Source: Planctomycetota bacterium
GTDB taxonomy: Bacteria; Planctomycetota; Phycisphaerae; Phycisphaerales; UBA1924
DNA length: 64,000 nucleotides
Direction of reading: 5' to 3'
Assembly (NCBI GenBank): GCA_018242625.1
Contig: JAFEBO010000004.1
Location: forward strand, 62,001-126,000
How positions within the stretch are numbered: position 1 is the first letter of the stretch; the number at the start of each line of letters is the position of its first letter. A program made the translations under genes and the position numbers. Of this stretch, positions 33,956 to 43,932 are shown one piece after another. The notes under the pieces are model-generated. The model was given only the letters and a program-made list of their open reading frames with translations, searched no databases and had not been told where the DNA came from.

Positions 33956-35587
33956 TCAGACCTTCGGCCCCGCCCCGCGCACCGCCTCCGGCATCTCAAA
34001 CTGCTTGTCGTTCTCGCGGAACCCCTTCGCCAGCTTCGCGGCCTGCGCGTCGTAGGCCTTGCCGTCCTTCCACGTGTTCTTCGGCATGAGCACTTCGCTC
34101 GGCACGCCGTGAACAGCCTTGGGGACATGCAGGCCGAAGACCGGATCGGTCGCGAACTCGGCCTTGGCGAGCGAGCCATCGAGGATCGCCGTGACGAAAG
34201 CGCGCGTGTACGCGAGCTTGAATCGCTGGCCCGTGCCGTACGGGCCGCCCGTCCAGCCGGTGTTCAAGAGCCACACGTTCGCTCCGTGTTTCTTGATGTT
34301 CTCTGCGAGCTGCTTGGCGTAGCTCACCGGCGGGCGGGGAAGGAAGACGCCGCCAAAGCACGGGCTGAAGTTGGGCTGGGGCTCGGTCACGCCCGCCTCG
34401 GTGCCCGCGAGCTTGCTCGTGTAGCCGTTAATGAAGTAGTACATCGCCTGCTCGGGCGTGAGCTTGCTCACCGGCGGCATCACGCCGTACGCGTCCGCCG
34501 TCAGGAAGATCACGTTCTTCGGATTGCCGCACACCGACGGGATGATCGCGTTGTCGATGAAATCGACCGGATAGGTGACGCGGGTGTTCTCCGTGATCTT
34601 CGCGCTGTCGTAGTCCGGGATGCGCGTCACCGGGTCGATGACGGTGTTCTCGAGCACGCTGCCGAACTTGATCGCGTTCCAGATCTGCGGCTCGCCCTCT
34701 TTGCTGAGCTTGATGCACTTGGCGTAGCACCCGCCCTCGAAGTTGAACGCGCCGTGATCGCTCCAGCCATGCTCATCGTCGCCGATCAGCTTGCGGTTGG
34801 GGTCGGCCGAAAGCGTCGTCTTGCCCGTGCCCGAAAGGCCGAAGAACAGGGCCGCGTTCTCGCCCTTCATGTCCGTGTTGCACGAGCAGTGCATCGGGAA
34901 GACGCCCACATCGGGCATGTCGTAGTTCATCGCGTAGAACAGGCTCTTCTTCATCTCGCCGGCGTACTCGGTGCCGATGATCACCACCAGCTTGCGTTCA
35001 AGGCTCTGCAGGATCAGCACGGGGCTGGTCACGCCGAACTGCGCCATCTCTTCCTTGGTCAGGCGCCGGCGCCCGGCGTTGATCACCGTCCAGTCGTGCT
35101 CGAACGGCTTGGTCTGCGGGCCCGCCGCCTTTGTGCCCTGACGGATGAACAGCGTCGAGCAGAAAAGGCTGTGCCACGCCTGCTCCGTCACCACCCGCAC
35201 GCCCAGGCGGTACTTCGGGTCCGCGCCCACAAAGCCCTCGAACACAAACAGGTGCGGCCTAGTGTTCAGGTGATCAACCGCGATCTTCAGCCCGAGATCA
35301 AACTTCTCCGGCGTCATCGGCTTGTTGACCTTGCCCCACCAGATGTTCTTGTGGATGCCCGGGGTGTCCTCGAGGTACTTGTCCGCCGGGCTGCGGCCGG
35401 TCCGGTCGCCCGTCATGCACACCAGCGCGCCATTCGCCGCCAGAGCTCCTTCCCCCGCCGCCACCGCCCGCTGCACCAGTTCCGCCGGGCAGAGATTGAA
35501 ACTGGTCTTGTGAGGAGCCAGATCCAGCTTGCTCAGATAGCTCGTCGACGGCGTGACTTTGGATGAGGCGGTGGTGCTGCTGGACAA
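33956..35587 (-). CDS. pckA: phosphoenolpyruvate carboxykinase (ATP)
   Basis: 543 residues, as usual for the ATP-dependent enzyme. Diagnostic segments are TGDRTGRSPADKY, the PEPCK P-loop FFGLSGTGKTTLS, metal site DPNRKLIGDDEHGW, the substrate Arg region GRRRLTKEE and NTGWTGGPYGTGQRF. It converts oxaloacetate and ATP to phosphoenolpyruvate, ADP and CO2 in gluconeogenesis. The start is TTG 35587, with GGAGGT seven bases upstream; there is no ATG nearby. It is a single-gene unit with its own terminator. The 224 bp upstream hold no gene I can support. Confidence 0.97.
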   Translation of the reverse strand: MSSSTTASSKVTPSTSYLSKLDLAPHKTSFNLCPAELVQRAVAAGEGALAANGALVCMTGDRTGRSPADKYLEDTPGIHKNIWWGKVNKPMTPEKFDLGLKIAVDHLNTRPHLFVFEGFVGADPKYRLGVRVVTEQAWHSLFCSTLFIRQGTKAAGPQTKPFEHDWTVINAGRRRLTKEEMAQFGVTSPVLILQSLERKLVVIIGTEYAGEMKKSLFYAMNYDMPDVGVFPMHCSCNTDMKGENAALFFGLSGTGKTTLSADPNRKLIGDDEHGWSDHGAFNFEGGCYAKCIKLSKEGEPQIWNAIKFGSVLENTVIDPVTRIPDYDSAKITENTRVTYPVDFIDNAIIPSVCGNPKNVIFLTADAYGVMPPVSKLTPEQAMYYFINGYTSKLAGTEAGVTEPQPNFSPCFGGVFLPRPPVSYAKQLAENIKKHGANVWLLNTGWTGGPYGTGQRFKLAYTRAFVTAILDGSLAKAEFATDPVFGLHVPKAVHGVPSEVLMPKNTWKDGKAYDAQAAKLAKGFRENDKQFEMPEAVRGAGPKV

Positions 35588-35811
35588 GGTTGATACCTCC
35601 GTGTTTGCGTCTCTTGGGCCGCGATGAATGCGTTACATCCCGACAAAATCCCGCGGCAGGGCGGACCGCCGGTCCGCTCAGGGGGTAACGCAGAGCCTAG
35701 CCGCAAACCCGGCAAAAAGCGAGCAACACCCCCCCTTCCCCGGTCGCCCGGTTCCCGGCTTGAAGAGGGCGCGGAATACGTTTTCATAGCCCGAAAACCG
35801 CGATTCCCGGC

Positions 35812-36900
35812 TCAGGAACGGGCCGCCGGCTCGGGCTGCGACACAGTCTCATTGCTCTGTGCCACAAGCGCCACATCCGGGTCCACGGGCAATTCATCGA
35901 ATTCGTCAATCGGAGCCACGCGGCGCTGTTTGGCGGCCAAGTGCTGCGTGACAAGCATCGTCGCCGCTCCTGCCACCGCGATCAGCCCGGTCGCCCACTG
36001 ACCGGCGCTCAGATGCTCATCCTTGGGAAAAAGGAAAGGCGCCAGCATCGAGACGGTGATGGGCTGAAGCTGCACAACCCCCGCCGCGACCGCCAGGCCG
36101 AGCGCCTGGATGCTCTTGAAGTAGGCCGTATGACCGATGCCGATCCCGATGATCGCCGAGGTGAGAAGCATGGCCAGCTGCCCGCCCGAAAGGTACACAA
36201 CGCTCCAGCCAAGGTCGTGCGCGCCGGTGCGGATGTCTCGCGCGAAGATGAACATCAGCAGCAGCATGAGCGCCGCGGTGTACTGGCTCACCGTGCTGAA
36301 GGCCAGCAGCGGGTTCATACCGTGCATGCTCGAGCGCACCGAAAGTGCATACCCCGCATAGAGAAGCCCCGCACCGATCGAAAGCCACACTCCAAGCGCC
36401 GTCCCAGCGCCCAGGCCCCCGGGCCGCAGCCAGATCGTGAGCAAAGTGCCGAGCGCCACCATCGCGATTCCCGCGATGAACCCCGGCTTGCGGATGATCG
36501 CCCGCTCGCTGGGGAACATCAGCGCCGCGCCCACCGTGACGAAAATAATCTGCAGCCGCAGGCTGAAGGTCATCAGCCCCGGCTCGACGTAATACGGGGC
36601 GATCCCGAAGCAGACCTGGGCGCCCGTGTTGAACAGGCTCGGCACGATCGCCGCCTTCCACATCTGGCGCGGCACGGTGCCTCTTCGCGTCGCCAGCAGC
36701 AGCACGGGCAACCACATCAAAGCGGAAAAGCCGTACCGCCAGCCGTTGGCGCTCCAGGGATCGATCAGTTCCCTGAAATGCCTGAGGAAGAGGGGGATGG
36801 TCGTCCAGCAGATCAGCGAGGTCAGGATCAGCGCGATCCCCGCGCCGGTTCCCGGGCCCGCCGCTGCTTCACCGGTCGTCGTATTTGCCGTAGAACGCAC
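35812..36900 (-). CDS. EamA/DMT-superfamily transporter
   Basis: 362 residues with ten hydrophobic segments in two EamA halves (GIALILTSLICWTTIPLFL, SALMWLPVLLLATRR, MTFSLRLQIIFVTVGAALM, FIAGIAMVALGTLLTIW, ALGVWLSIGAGLLYAGYAL, YTAALMLLLMFIFA, LAMLLTSAIIGIGIGHTAYF, GLAVAAGVVQLQPITVSML, ATGLIAVAGAATMLV). Drug/metabolite transporters export small molecules or nucleotide sugars at the inner membrane; the substrate is unknown. The start GTG 36900 is weakly supported. A charged C-terminal tail of ~50 residues is cytosolic. It follows the P-loop kinase gene by 27 bp on the same strand. Confidence 0.87.
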   Translation of the reverse strand: MRSTANTTTGEAAAGPGTGAGIALILTSLICWTTIPLFLRHFRELIDPWSANGWRYGFSALMWLPVLLLATRRGTVPRQMWKAAIVPSLFNTGAQVCFGIAPYYVEPGLMTFSLRLQIIFVTVGAALMFPSERAIIRKPGFIAGIAMVALGTLLTIWLRPGGLGAGTALGVWLSIGAGLLYAGYALSVRSSMHGMNPLLAFSTVSQYTAALMLLLMFIFARDIRTGAHDLGWSVVYLSGGQLAMLLTSAIIGIGIGHTAYFKSIQALGLAVAAGVVQLQPITVSMLAPFLFPKDEHLSAGQWATGLIAVAGAATMLVTQHLAAKQRRVAPIDEFDELPVDPDVALVAQSNETVSQPEPAARS

Positions 36901-36927
36901 CCGCCAGAGTATGACGGGGCCGGGGGC

Positions 36928-37548
36928 CTACGCACGGGGCACGCCGACGTGATTCTGCACGACGAAATGGGCCCTTGCGCGATAGACAGCCAGGAATTTT
37001 TCGAACGTCGGTTCCGCGACAGTATGGAAAAACTCCCGTGCCACCTCGACGCCCCAGCCCCGCTGCCCTGTCCTCTCCAGATACTCCCACCGGCTCCAGC
37101 GCACGTCCGGTGGCGCTTCCACATACACGCACAGGTCAAGGTGGGGCAGAATCTCGTCGTGCAGCGCATGGATTCCTTCGACTACAACGAGCGTCGCCGG
37201 GGCGGCGGTTCGGTATCCCGTGCGCGAGTGGGTCTGGAACGACCATGTGGGAACCTTTGTCTCGCAACCGGCCCGCAGTGCGGCCAGGTTTTCACTCAGA
37301 AGCGCCGTGTCGGCCAAGCGGGGGTCGTCCCGGTCTTCGTAGCGCACCTTGTCGTAATCGGGAAGGTAGTCATCCGTGGCGAGGTGACAGCCATCGCCGC
37401 CGCACAACGCCCGCGTCAGATACGACTTTCCCGCACCCACCGGGCCCGTAACGCCGACGACGCCGACCCCGGGCGCAATGTTCCGGAGCCTTTCCCGTAT
37501 TTCGCGGGGCGCCTCCTCCAATCCAAGAGTTCGCTGCGGTTGTCTCAC
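36928..37548 (-). CDS. uridine kinase/phosphoribulokinase-like P-loop NTPase
   Basis: 206 residues. Walker A is GVTGPVGAGKSYLTRAL, followed by HLATDDYLPDYDKVRYEDRDDPR, which matches the uridine kinase/PRK metal and substrate region, and VVVEGIHALHD (Walker B). The segment YVEAPPDVRWSRWEYLERTGQRG resembles the lid with arginines. It would phosphorylate a nucleoside, sugar or pantothenate-like substrate in the cytosol. The start GTG 37548 lies 9 bp after the stop of the Ser/Thr kinase gene, so both are probably co-transcribed. Confidence 0.82.
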   Translation of the reverse strand: MRQPQRTLGLEEAPREIRERLRNIAPGVGVVGVTGPVGAGKSYLTRALCGGDGCHLATDDYLPDYDKVRYEDRDDPRLADTALLSENLAALRAGCETKVPTWSFQTHSRTGYRTAAPATLVVVEGIHALHDEILPHLDLCVYVEAPPDVRWSRWEYLERTGQRGWGVEVAREFFHTVAEPTFEKFLAVYRARAHFVVQNHVGVPRA

Positions 37549-37557
37549 CGGAAGAGT

Positions 37558-40470
37558 TTACCGGTCCGGCGAAGGGGGCTCGCCCGCAACCGGAGTCGTC
37601 GTGAGCGCTCTGGAGCGTGCCTCGTAAGCGGCTGCGCCCCCCGCATCTCCCACACTCCTGGATTGCCACGCGAGCCGGTCGAAGCACCGGCGCACAGTCG
37701 ATCGCGGCGCGCCCCGTCCGGCGGCGATCGGCTCCGCCGCATCTTTCATCATGGAAACGCCGGCCGGATCGCCGGCCGCCGCCATCGCGCTCCCGAGTGC
37801 GCTCTCGGCCTGCCAGAGGAGCCAGTCGCCCCGCGGCACCACCTTGCGCCGGATTTCTACCGCTCTGCCGGCAAGAGCCCGGCCCTCTTGAGCCCGCCCG
37901 GTTCGTACAAGCACATCGCAGAGCACGAGCATGGCGCCCGTCGACTGCGCATCTTCGCTCATTCCCAGCTTCTGATAAACGTCGATCGCTTCGCGCGCCG
38001 CCTTTTCCGCACCCTTGAAATCTCCCCGTTCAACCCGGACATCCGCCAGGCCAAACAGGCACCGCGCCGTGGTGCTGTGCGAATCACCCAGGATCCCGCG
38101 AGCTTCCGTCGCCGCTCGGTCAAGGTCAGCCTCCGCCCGCTCGAGCTGCCCGAGTGAGAACCGGCAGAACCCGACGTTCATAAGGCCGAAGATGGTTTCC
38201 GGGTGCTGTTCTCCGAGCGCCGTGCGCGACATCGAGTAGGCCTCTTCCAACAGCGGAATCGCCTTTTCCGGACGCCCGGTATCGGAGTAAAGGATCCCCA
38301 GGTTGTTGAGCGCGGTCGCGACTTCCTTGTGTGGACCCGTGAAGAACCTGCGCTGCATGTCGAGCGCTTCCACAAAGAGCGGCTCGGCGGCCTCATAGTC
38401 CCTTTTGTCCTGCAGGATCGACGCGAGATTGGAGATCGCCCTCGCCACGCTCGGGCTGCTCTCTCCCTCGCTTTTGCGCAGAATCTCGAGCGACTCGCGG
38501 TCGAGCGCTTCCGCCTCGTCGAGCCGGTGCTGCTGACGGAGGCACAGGCCCAGGTTGCCGATGGTCTGGCCGAGCGTCGGGTGCTCCTGCCCCGGGACCG
38601 ACCGCATGAGCTTGAGCGCATCTCGCCACTGCGTTTCGGCTTCCTCGAGCCGGTTGGTGCGTCGCAGCAGCGTCGCCAGGTTGTTCTTCGCCGTCGCGAG
38701 GTTGAAAGGTTCCTTGTCCCGCATCTTCTCAAAGCTGGCCACGACCTCGCGGTAGTACTTCTCCGCTTCGTCGTATTTCGCAAGGTCGTCGAGCAGGAAG
38801 GCCAGGCTGTTGAGCGCTTCGGCGTAGCCCACGCTTTCTTCGCCGCCGGATTGCCGGCGCAGATCGATCGTCTTGCGGATCTGGTGCTCTGCCTTCTCCG
38901 AAAGGCCCAAGCTCAGGTACGCATCGCCCAGCGTCTGGCGCACCTCCGCCTCGACCGAGGGGCGGTCCTTGAGCGAGCCGGCATCGAGGCGCTCGGCCGC
39001 CTGGTCGATCACACGGCTCACAGTCATGTCCGGCGTCGCGCCCTTCTCCGGATCGCCCGCCGCGATCATTTCCTGAAGGAAGTTCCGGACCGCAAGGGCT
39101 GTCTCCGCCTCGTGCACCGCCTCCGCGCGGGCCCGGGTGGCGGCCTCTGCCTGCTGCTCCGCCTCGCTCTTTGCCCGGCGTGCCGCCGCCGCCGCAAGTT
39201 CGCTCTTTTCCCGTTCCAGGACCGCGATGTCGCGCTGATGCCGGGCCTGCATGAACCCGTAACTCGCCATTCCAAGTCCCACCACCAGCGCCAGCAGCAC
39301 CGCGCCGGCCGCCGCGAGCGCGAGCCGGTGCCGCCGCGCAAACTTGCCGGCGCGGTACAGCGCGCTCGGAGGCCCCGCCAGCACCGGACGCCCGGTGAGC
39401 GCTCTCTCAAGGTCGAGCGCAAGATCTCTCGCCGATGCGTACCGGCGCTCCCGGTCTTTCTCAAGTGCTTTGAGCAGGATCCAGTCAAAGTCTCCCCGGA
39501 GTTCCCGCGCGAGTGTCGCCGGCTTTTCCCTCCGGCGCTCCGCGATCGGACCGATGTTCTTACCCGCACGCGTCCCGAAGCGATCCGAAGGACGAACCGG
39601 ATCTTCATCCCGCACCCGCCGCAGCATCTCCATCGCCGCGCCCTGCGCGGGCGGCTCGATCGGAAGAGATCCCGTTAGAAGCTCATAGAGCGTCACCCCC
39701 AGCGAATACACGTCCGAACGCACGTCCGCGTCCACTCCGCCCGTACCCGCCTGCTCCGGGCTCATGTACTCGGGCGTTCCCAGGCAGTAACCCTCCAGCG
39801 TCTGCGCCCGCACGACTCCGGGTGTCGTGGCCTTCGCGATGCCAAAGTCGATGATCCTCGCCCGCGCCCCCGCGTCGGGCCGGTCCGACTCGCGGTGCAC
39901 CAGAATGTTCGACGGCTTGATGTCGCGGTGGATGATCCCGCGCTGGTGGGCGTGCTGCACCGCCTCGCACACCTCTTCCATCAGCTTCACTCGATCCCGC
40001 AGCGTCAGCTTCTCGTCGTCGCAGTACCGTGTGATCGGCACGCCCGAAACCAGTTCCATCGCGAAGTACGGACGTCCGCCCGAGGTCACCCCCGCGTCCA
40101 GGATCTTCGCGATCCCCGGATGATCCAGGAGAGCCAGCGCCTGCCTCTCCCCCTCGAAACGCACGATGATCTCCCGGGTATCCATGCCCGGCTTGAGCAC
40201 CTTGAGCGCGACCGTGCGCCGGATCGGTTCGTGCTGCTCCGCCTCGTACACAACCCCGAAGCCGCCCTCGCCGATCACGCGCTGGACGAGATAAGACCCG
40301 ACTCTGTCCCCCGGCGCCAGCCACCCGGTGTACCCGACCGCAGGCGCCGACGACTGGTCGAGCGTCGGCGAATCCGGGCTGACCGGGCGTGTAGACCCCG
40401 GCGGCGTCGTTGGCGCTTCGCGCGTCCGGTCTGCCTCAAAATTCGGGCGTGTTTCCTCGGGTCCGGACAT
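37558..40470 (-). CDS. membrane Ser/Thr protein kinase with C-terminal TPR repeats
   Basis: 970 residues. The kinase domain is at about 60-345: glycine loop GEGGFGVVYEAE, K90 in VALKVLK, HRD at 181-183 (HRDIKPSN), DFG at 208-210, activation-segment GTPEYMSPEQ. One TM helix follows near 382-402 (LALAAAGAVLLALVVGLGMAS), a short coiled coil, then many tetratricopeptide repeats of the 42-residue bacterial TPR_10/12 type (EALNSLAFLLDDLAKYDEAE, TIGNLGLCLRQQHRLDEAE). The TPRs would lie across the membrane and bind an unknown ligand. This architecture is typical of Planctomycetota. ATG 40470 is supported by domain layout, not by a strong ribosome site. Confidence 0.93.
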   Translation of the reverse strand: MSGPEETRPNFEADRTREAPTTPPGSTRPVSPDSPTLDQSSAPAVGYTGWLAPGDRVGSYLVQRVIGEGGFGVVYEAEQHEPIRRTVALKVLKPGMDTREIIVRFEGERQALALLDHPGIAKILDAGVTSGGRPYFAMELVSGVPITRYCDDEKLTLRDRVKLMEEVCEAVQHAHQRGIIHRDIKPSNILVHRESDRPDAGARARIIDFGIAKATTPGVVRAQTLEGYCLGTPEYMSPEQAGTGGVDADVRSDVYSLGVTLYELLTGSLPIEPPAQGAAMEMLRRVRDEDPVRPSDRFGTRAGKNIGPIAERRREKPATLARELRGDFDWILLKALEKDRERRYASARDLALDLERALTGRPVLAGPPSALYRAGKFARRHRLALAAAGAVLLALVVGLGMASYGFMQARHQRDIAVLEREKSELAAAAARRAKSEAEQQAEAATRARAEAVHEAETALAVRNFLQEMIAAGDPEKGATPDMTVSRVIDQAAERLDAGSLKDRPSVEAEVRQTLGDAYLSLGLSEKAEHQIRKTIDLRRQSGGEESVGYAEALNSLAFLLDDLAKYDEAEKYYREVVASFEKMRDKEPFNLATAKNNLATLLRRTNRLEEAETQWRDALKLMRSVPGQEHPTLGQTIGNLGLCLRQQHRLDEAEALDRESLEILRKSEGESSPSVARAISNLASILQDKRDYEAAEPLFVEALDMQRRFFTGPHKEVATALNNLGILYSDTGRPEKAIPLLEEAYSMSRTALGEQHPETIFGLMNVGFCRFSLGQLERAEADLDRAATEARGILGDSHSTTARCLFGLADVRVERGDFKGAEKAAREAIDVYQKLGMSEDAQSTGAMLVLCDVLVRTGRAQEGRALAGRAVEIRRKVVPRGDWLLWQAESALGSAMAAAGDPAGVSMMKDAAEPIAAGRGAPRSTVRRCFDRLAWQSRSVGDAGGAAAYEARSRALTTTPVAGEPPSPDR

Positions 40471-40495
40471 GCCGCAAGCGTATTGCTGCCGACCA

Positions 40496-41242
40496 TCAAC
40501 GGCTCTTTCGCACAAGCCAGCAGGCAGGATGGGCCGGGCCGCACAGCTTGTTCATCCCCGCTTCATAACGCGCGAGGCACTCGCGAAAGACCTCGGCATC
40601 GCGCGGCCGTGCCGCCGCAAGCGTCCGTGCATGCCGCTTGAGCCTGGTCAGATTCCTCCGCTCACGGCGCAGGACCTCGGCAGGGGTCCACACACGCCGC
40701 GCGAGCACGCGATCGCCCGTCCTGCGAACGAAGTGATCGACCTCTTCCACAAGGGGAAATCCGCCGATCGGATCGTCCGATACTGCATCATCAAAGAGAT
40801 AAACCCCGCCGGGTCGCGTGCGTGCGCGAGCCAGGTGCACCGCTTTCTCAAAGGGAAAAAGATTGAGCACCACAACGGCGTCGAAATTTCCCCTGATCTG
40901 CTCCGCAAGCCCGCACCGGAACGTGCATCGGGATTGAACCCGACGGCCTCTGGCCCTGAGTTCCGCCTCGCGCACAAACCCCGGGTGCGCATCGACCCCC
41001 TCAACCAGGCAGCCAAGTGCGCACGCCGCGGCCACCGACACCGCACCCTTTCCGCAACCAACATGAAGAATCTTCGCTCCCCGCCGAATCCCCGCCCGCC
41101 TCAGCCAGCCCACCACATGCCTGGGATGAGCCCCCAGGCTCGGAAGAGGCCTGAAAAAATCCTCCAGGAGCTCAAACGAGCCCCTCGGGACCCCAAGCGA
41201 AGCCTCCACCGCCCGCCGCGACATCAAGCTCGCCGTTGCCAT
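40496..41242 (-). CDS. SAM-dependent methyltransferase
   Basis: 248 residues. The Rossmann core shows ILHVGCGKGAVSVAAACAL (motif I), VEGVDAHPGFV (acidic end of strand 2), FDAVVVLNLFPFEKAVHLA (motif IV region) and RPGGVYLFDDAVSDD. An N-terminal helical part (ASLGVPRGSFELLEDFFRPL) and a basic C-terminal part (RRERRNLTRLKRHARTLAA) flank it. The methyl acceptor is unknown. It lies 25 bp upstream of the kinase gene on the same strand. ATG 41224 is an alternative start. Confidence 0.8.
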   Translation of the reverse strand: MATASLMSRRAVEASLGVPRGSFELLEDFFRPLPSLGAHPRHVVGWLRRAGIRRGAKILHVGCGKGAVSVAAACALGCLVEGVDAHPGFVREAELRARGRRVQSRCTFRCGLAEQIRGNFDAVVVLNLFPFEKAVHLARARTRPGGVYLFDDAVSDDPIGGFPLVEEVDHFVRRTGDRVLARRVWTPAEVLRRERRNLTRLKRHARTLAAARPRDAEVFRECLARYEAGMNKLCGPAHPACWLVRKSR

Positions 41243-41425
41243 CTGCCCGAACCGTACGTTTCCTGCCCGGCCCCGAACCGCGCCCGGAAGGGGTAGGAGC
41301 CCTTCGGCTCAACTGCAGGGTGTCAGGATGGCAGTCCTTTCAGCAGACATCGCCGTAGTGCCATGCGGGGAGGCTTTTTCGGCGGGTTTCATGCCGGGGC
41401 CGTACGCTCCGCTGGGCCCGGAGGC

Positions 41426-41441
41426 TGGCACGCGGGTTGCC
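41426..41441 (+). promoter_or_regulatory. sigma-54 (RpoN) type promoter upstream of dnaK
   Basis: TGGCACG, 4 bp (CGGG), TTGC, C: the -24 GG (41427-41428) and -12 GC (41439-41440) are exactly 10 bp apart, matching the consensus TGGCACG-N4-TTGC. Transcription would start near 41452, 33 bp before the ATG. rpoN itself begins the last gene of the window. No CIRCE repeat is visible. Confidence 0.72.
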
Positions 41442-41484
41442 ACGAAACTCGCGTCTGAATGATGGAGTCAGAAGGAGTATCACC

Positions 41485-43431
41485 ATGTCAAAAATCATCG
41501 GAATCGACCTCGGCACCACGAACTCGTGCGTCGCCGTGATGGAAGGCACCCAGCCCAAGGTGCTTATCAATAGCTCGGGCAACCGCATCACCCCCTCGGT
41601 CGTGGCGTTCACGGACAAGGGTGAGCGCCTGGTCGGCCAGCCGGCTAAGCACCAGCAGGTGACCAACCCCAAGAACACGATCTTCTCGATCAAGCGGTTC
41701 ATGGGACGCCGGCGCGCGGAAGTCTCGGGCGGAGCCGACACGTCGTACGGCAAGTCGGGTAATGAAGAGTCGAAGGTCCCGTACACGCTCGTGGGCGGAC
41801 CGGAAGACTTCGTGAAGGTGAAGGTCAATCAGGGCGAGTTCACGCCCCAGCAGATCAGCGCCTTCATCCTGCAGGATCTGAAGAAAACCGCCGAGGACTA
41901 TCTCGGCGAGAAGGTGGAACGCGCGGTCATCACCGTGCCGGCGTACTTCAACGATGCGCAGCGTCAGGCCACCAAGGACGCGGGCGAGATCGCGGGCCTC
42001 AAGGTCGAGCGCATCATCAACGAGCCCACCGCCGCGGCACTCGCGTACGGCCTCGACAAGGGCAAGAAGAACCAGAAGATCGCGGTCTTCGACCTGGGCG
42101 GCGGCACGTTCGACGTGTCGGTGCTCGACATCGGCGACGGCGTTTTCGAAGTGCTCTCCACCAACGGCGACACCCACCTGGGCGGCGACGACTGGGATCA
42201 GCGCATCATCGATTTCCTCGCCGAAGAGTTCCGCAAGAAGGAAGGCATCGACATCCGCAAGGACCCGATGGCCCTCCAGCGCCTGAAAGAGGCCGCTGAA
42301 AAGGCGAAGATCGAACTCTCCACGATGCAGGAGACGACCGTCAACCTGCCGTTCATCACGGCCGATCAGAACGGCCCGAAGCACCTGCAGGTGACGCTCA
42401 CCCGGGCGAAGTTCGAGGCGCTGTGCGCCGACCTCTTCGACCGGCTCAAGGGGCCGTGCCTGAATGCTCTCAAGGACGCGAAGCTCGACGCCAGCAAGAT
42501 CGACGAGGTCGTTCTGGTCGGCGGCTCGACCCGCATGCCCAAGGCGCAGCAGATCGCCAAGGAGATCTTCGGCAAGGAGCCCAACAAGAGCGTGAACCCC
42601 GACGAGGTCGTTGCCATCGGCGCGGCCATCCAGGGCGGCGTGCTCACCGGCTCGGTCAAGGACATCCTCCTGCTCGACGTCACCCCGCTCTCGCTGGGCG
42701 TCGAGACTCTCGGCGGCGTGATGACGCGCCTCATCGAACGCAACACCACGATCCCGACGAGCAAGAAGGAGACCTTCTCCACCGCGGCCGACAGCCAGAC
42801 CAGCGTGACGATCCATGTCCTGCAGGGCGAGCGCGAGTTCGCCAAGGACAACCGCACGCTCGGCAACTTCGATCTCACCGGCATCCCGCCGGCGCCGCGG
42901 GGCGTCCCGCAGATCGAGGTCGAGTTCGCCCTCGACGCCAACGGCATCCTGACGGTCACCGCGACCGACAAGGCCAGCGGCAAGAAGGCGGATATCAAGA
43001 TCACGAATTCGGGCGGCTTGTCCAAGGACGAGATCGACCGGATGAAGCGCGACGCCGAGGCGCACGCCGCGGAAGACAAGTCCCGTCGCGAGGTCATCGA
43101 CCTCAAGAACAAGGGCGAAGCCATGCTCATCCAGACCCGCAAGGCGCTGGAAGAGCACGGCGGCAAGGTCAGCCCCGAAGTGCGCGGCAAGGTCGAGAGC
43201 GCCCTGTCGAATCTCGAGAGCAAGCTTAAGGGCGACGACAAGGCACCGATCGAGGCCGCCATCAAGGAGCTCGACACCGCCAGCATGGAGCTCGGCAAGG
43301 TGATGTACGAAGAGGCGTCCAAGAAGGGCGCCGCTCCGGGCGAACAGGCGGCCGGCGCAACCGGTTCGACCGACGGCGCGAAGAAGGACGACGTCATCGA
43401 CGCGGAGTTCAAGGTGAAGGACGAGAAGTAA
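41485..43431 (+). CDS. dnaK: molecular chaperone DnaK (Hsp70)
   Basis: 648 residues, normal size. The nucleotide domain starts [19 protein letters not shown], with [54 protein letters not shown], and [16 protein letters not shown]. The substrate domain has [17 protein letters not shown] and the lid ends in acidic DAEFKVKDE. It is an ATP-driven cytosolic chaperone working with DnaJ and GrpE, which are not encoded nearby. ATG 41485 has an ideal AAGGAG site. The gene is monocistronic: a sigma-54-type promoter lies upstream and a strong terminator downstream. Confidence 0.98.
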   Translation: MSKIIGIDLGTTNSCVAVMEGTQPKVLINSSGNRITPSVVAFTDKGERLVGQPAKHQQVTNPKNTIFSIKRFMGRRRAEVSGGADTSYGKSGNEESKVPYTLVGGPEDFVKVKVNQGEFTPQQISAFILQDLKKTAEDYLGEKVERAVITVPAYFNDAQRQATKDAGEIAGLKVERIINEPTAAALAYGLDKGKKNQKIAVFDLGGGTFDVSVLDIGDGVFEVLSTNGDTHLGGDDWDQRIIDFLAEEFRKKEGIDIRKDPMALQRLKEAAEKAKIELSTMQETTVNLPFITADQNGPKHLQVTLTRAKFEALCADLFDRLKGPCLNALKDAKLDASKIDEVVLVGGSTRMPKAQQIAKEIFGKEPNKSVNPDEVVAIGAAIQGGVLTGSVKDILLLDVTPLSLGVETLGGVMTRLIERNTTIPTSKKETFSTAADSQTSVTIHVLQGEREFAKDNRTLGNFDLTGIPPAPRGVPQIEVEFALDANGILTVTATDKASGKKADIKITNSGGLSKDEIDRMKRDAEAHAAEDKSRREVIDLKNKGEAMLIQTRKALEEHGGKVSPEVRGKVESALSNLESKLKGDDKAPIEAAIKELDTASMELGKVMYEEASKKGAAPGEQAAGATGSTDGAKKDDVIDAEFKVKDEK

Positions 43432-43455
43432 TCTCGCCCGACCGGTAAGAAGTGC

Positions 43456-43487
43456 AAAGCCCCGGGCTCATCGGCCCGGGGCTTTTC
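43456..43487 (+). terminator. intrinsic terminator of dnaK
   Basis: GCCCCGGGC, loop TCATCG, GCCCGGGGC: a perfect 9-bp GC stem preceded by AAA and followed by TTTT. It lies about 25 bp past the dnaK stop. Confidence 0.9.
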
Positions 43488-43502
43488 TCTTTGTCAGGAG
43501 CT

Positions 43503-43868
43503 TCAGAGGCGTTTGAGTTCGCGCACCGTGCGCTCGTTCCGGGTGTTGCCCGTGTTCAGCGTGCTCGCCGGCTCGAACAGAATGACTTCCACCTCTTCGG
43601 GCGCCACCGGCCGATGCTCCACGCCCCGCGGCACGACCAGGAATTCACCCGCCCGCACCTCCACGGCGCGATCGCGGAACTCCATCCTGAACGAGCCCTT
43701 GTGGACCAGGAACATCTCGTCCTCGTGCTCGTGGCTGTGCCAGACGAACTCGCCCTGAAACTTCACGAGTTTGACCTGCTGTCCATTGAGTTCGGCCGCG
43801 ATGCGGGGCGACCAGTGCTCGCGAAAAGTCGCGAACGCCTCGCGGAGGTTGACAACTTGGTGTGCCAT
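43503..43868 (-). CDS. cupin-domain protein
   Basis: 121 residues forming one cupin barrel. Cupin motif 1 is WHSHEHEDEMFLVHKGSFRM (two His, Glu ligands) and motif 2 is GEFLVVPRGVEHRPVA (His ligand), so a mononuclear metal site is intact. Small single-domain cupins of this kind bind or isomerise small molecules; the ligand is unknown. ATG 43868 was chosen because the upstream 13 codons have no cupin character. It is divergent from the ComB-like gene. Confidence 0.85.
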   Translation of the reverse strand: MAHQVVNLREAFATFREHWSPRIAAELNGQQVKLVKFQGEFVWHSHEHEDEMFLVHKGSFRMEFRDRAVEVRAGEFLVVPRGVEHRPVAPEEVEVILFEPASTLNTGNTRNERTVRELKRL

Positions 43869-43932
43869 CTGACGATCGTAGTTTCGCACGTGCCTCTCGC
43901 GCGGCATATCGGCGGCACGTACGCTTTCGCGA

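Noticed and set aside
41243..41484. CIRCE or sigma-32 control of dnaK
   Set aside because: No TTAGCACTC-N9-GAGTGCTAA inverted repeat and no convincing sigma-32 hexamers were found in the upstream gap.
41488..43158. A ~550-codon open frame antisense to dnaK
   Set aside because: It mirrors dnaK codon constraints; no motifs are visible, and it is fully covered by the real gene.
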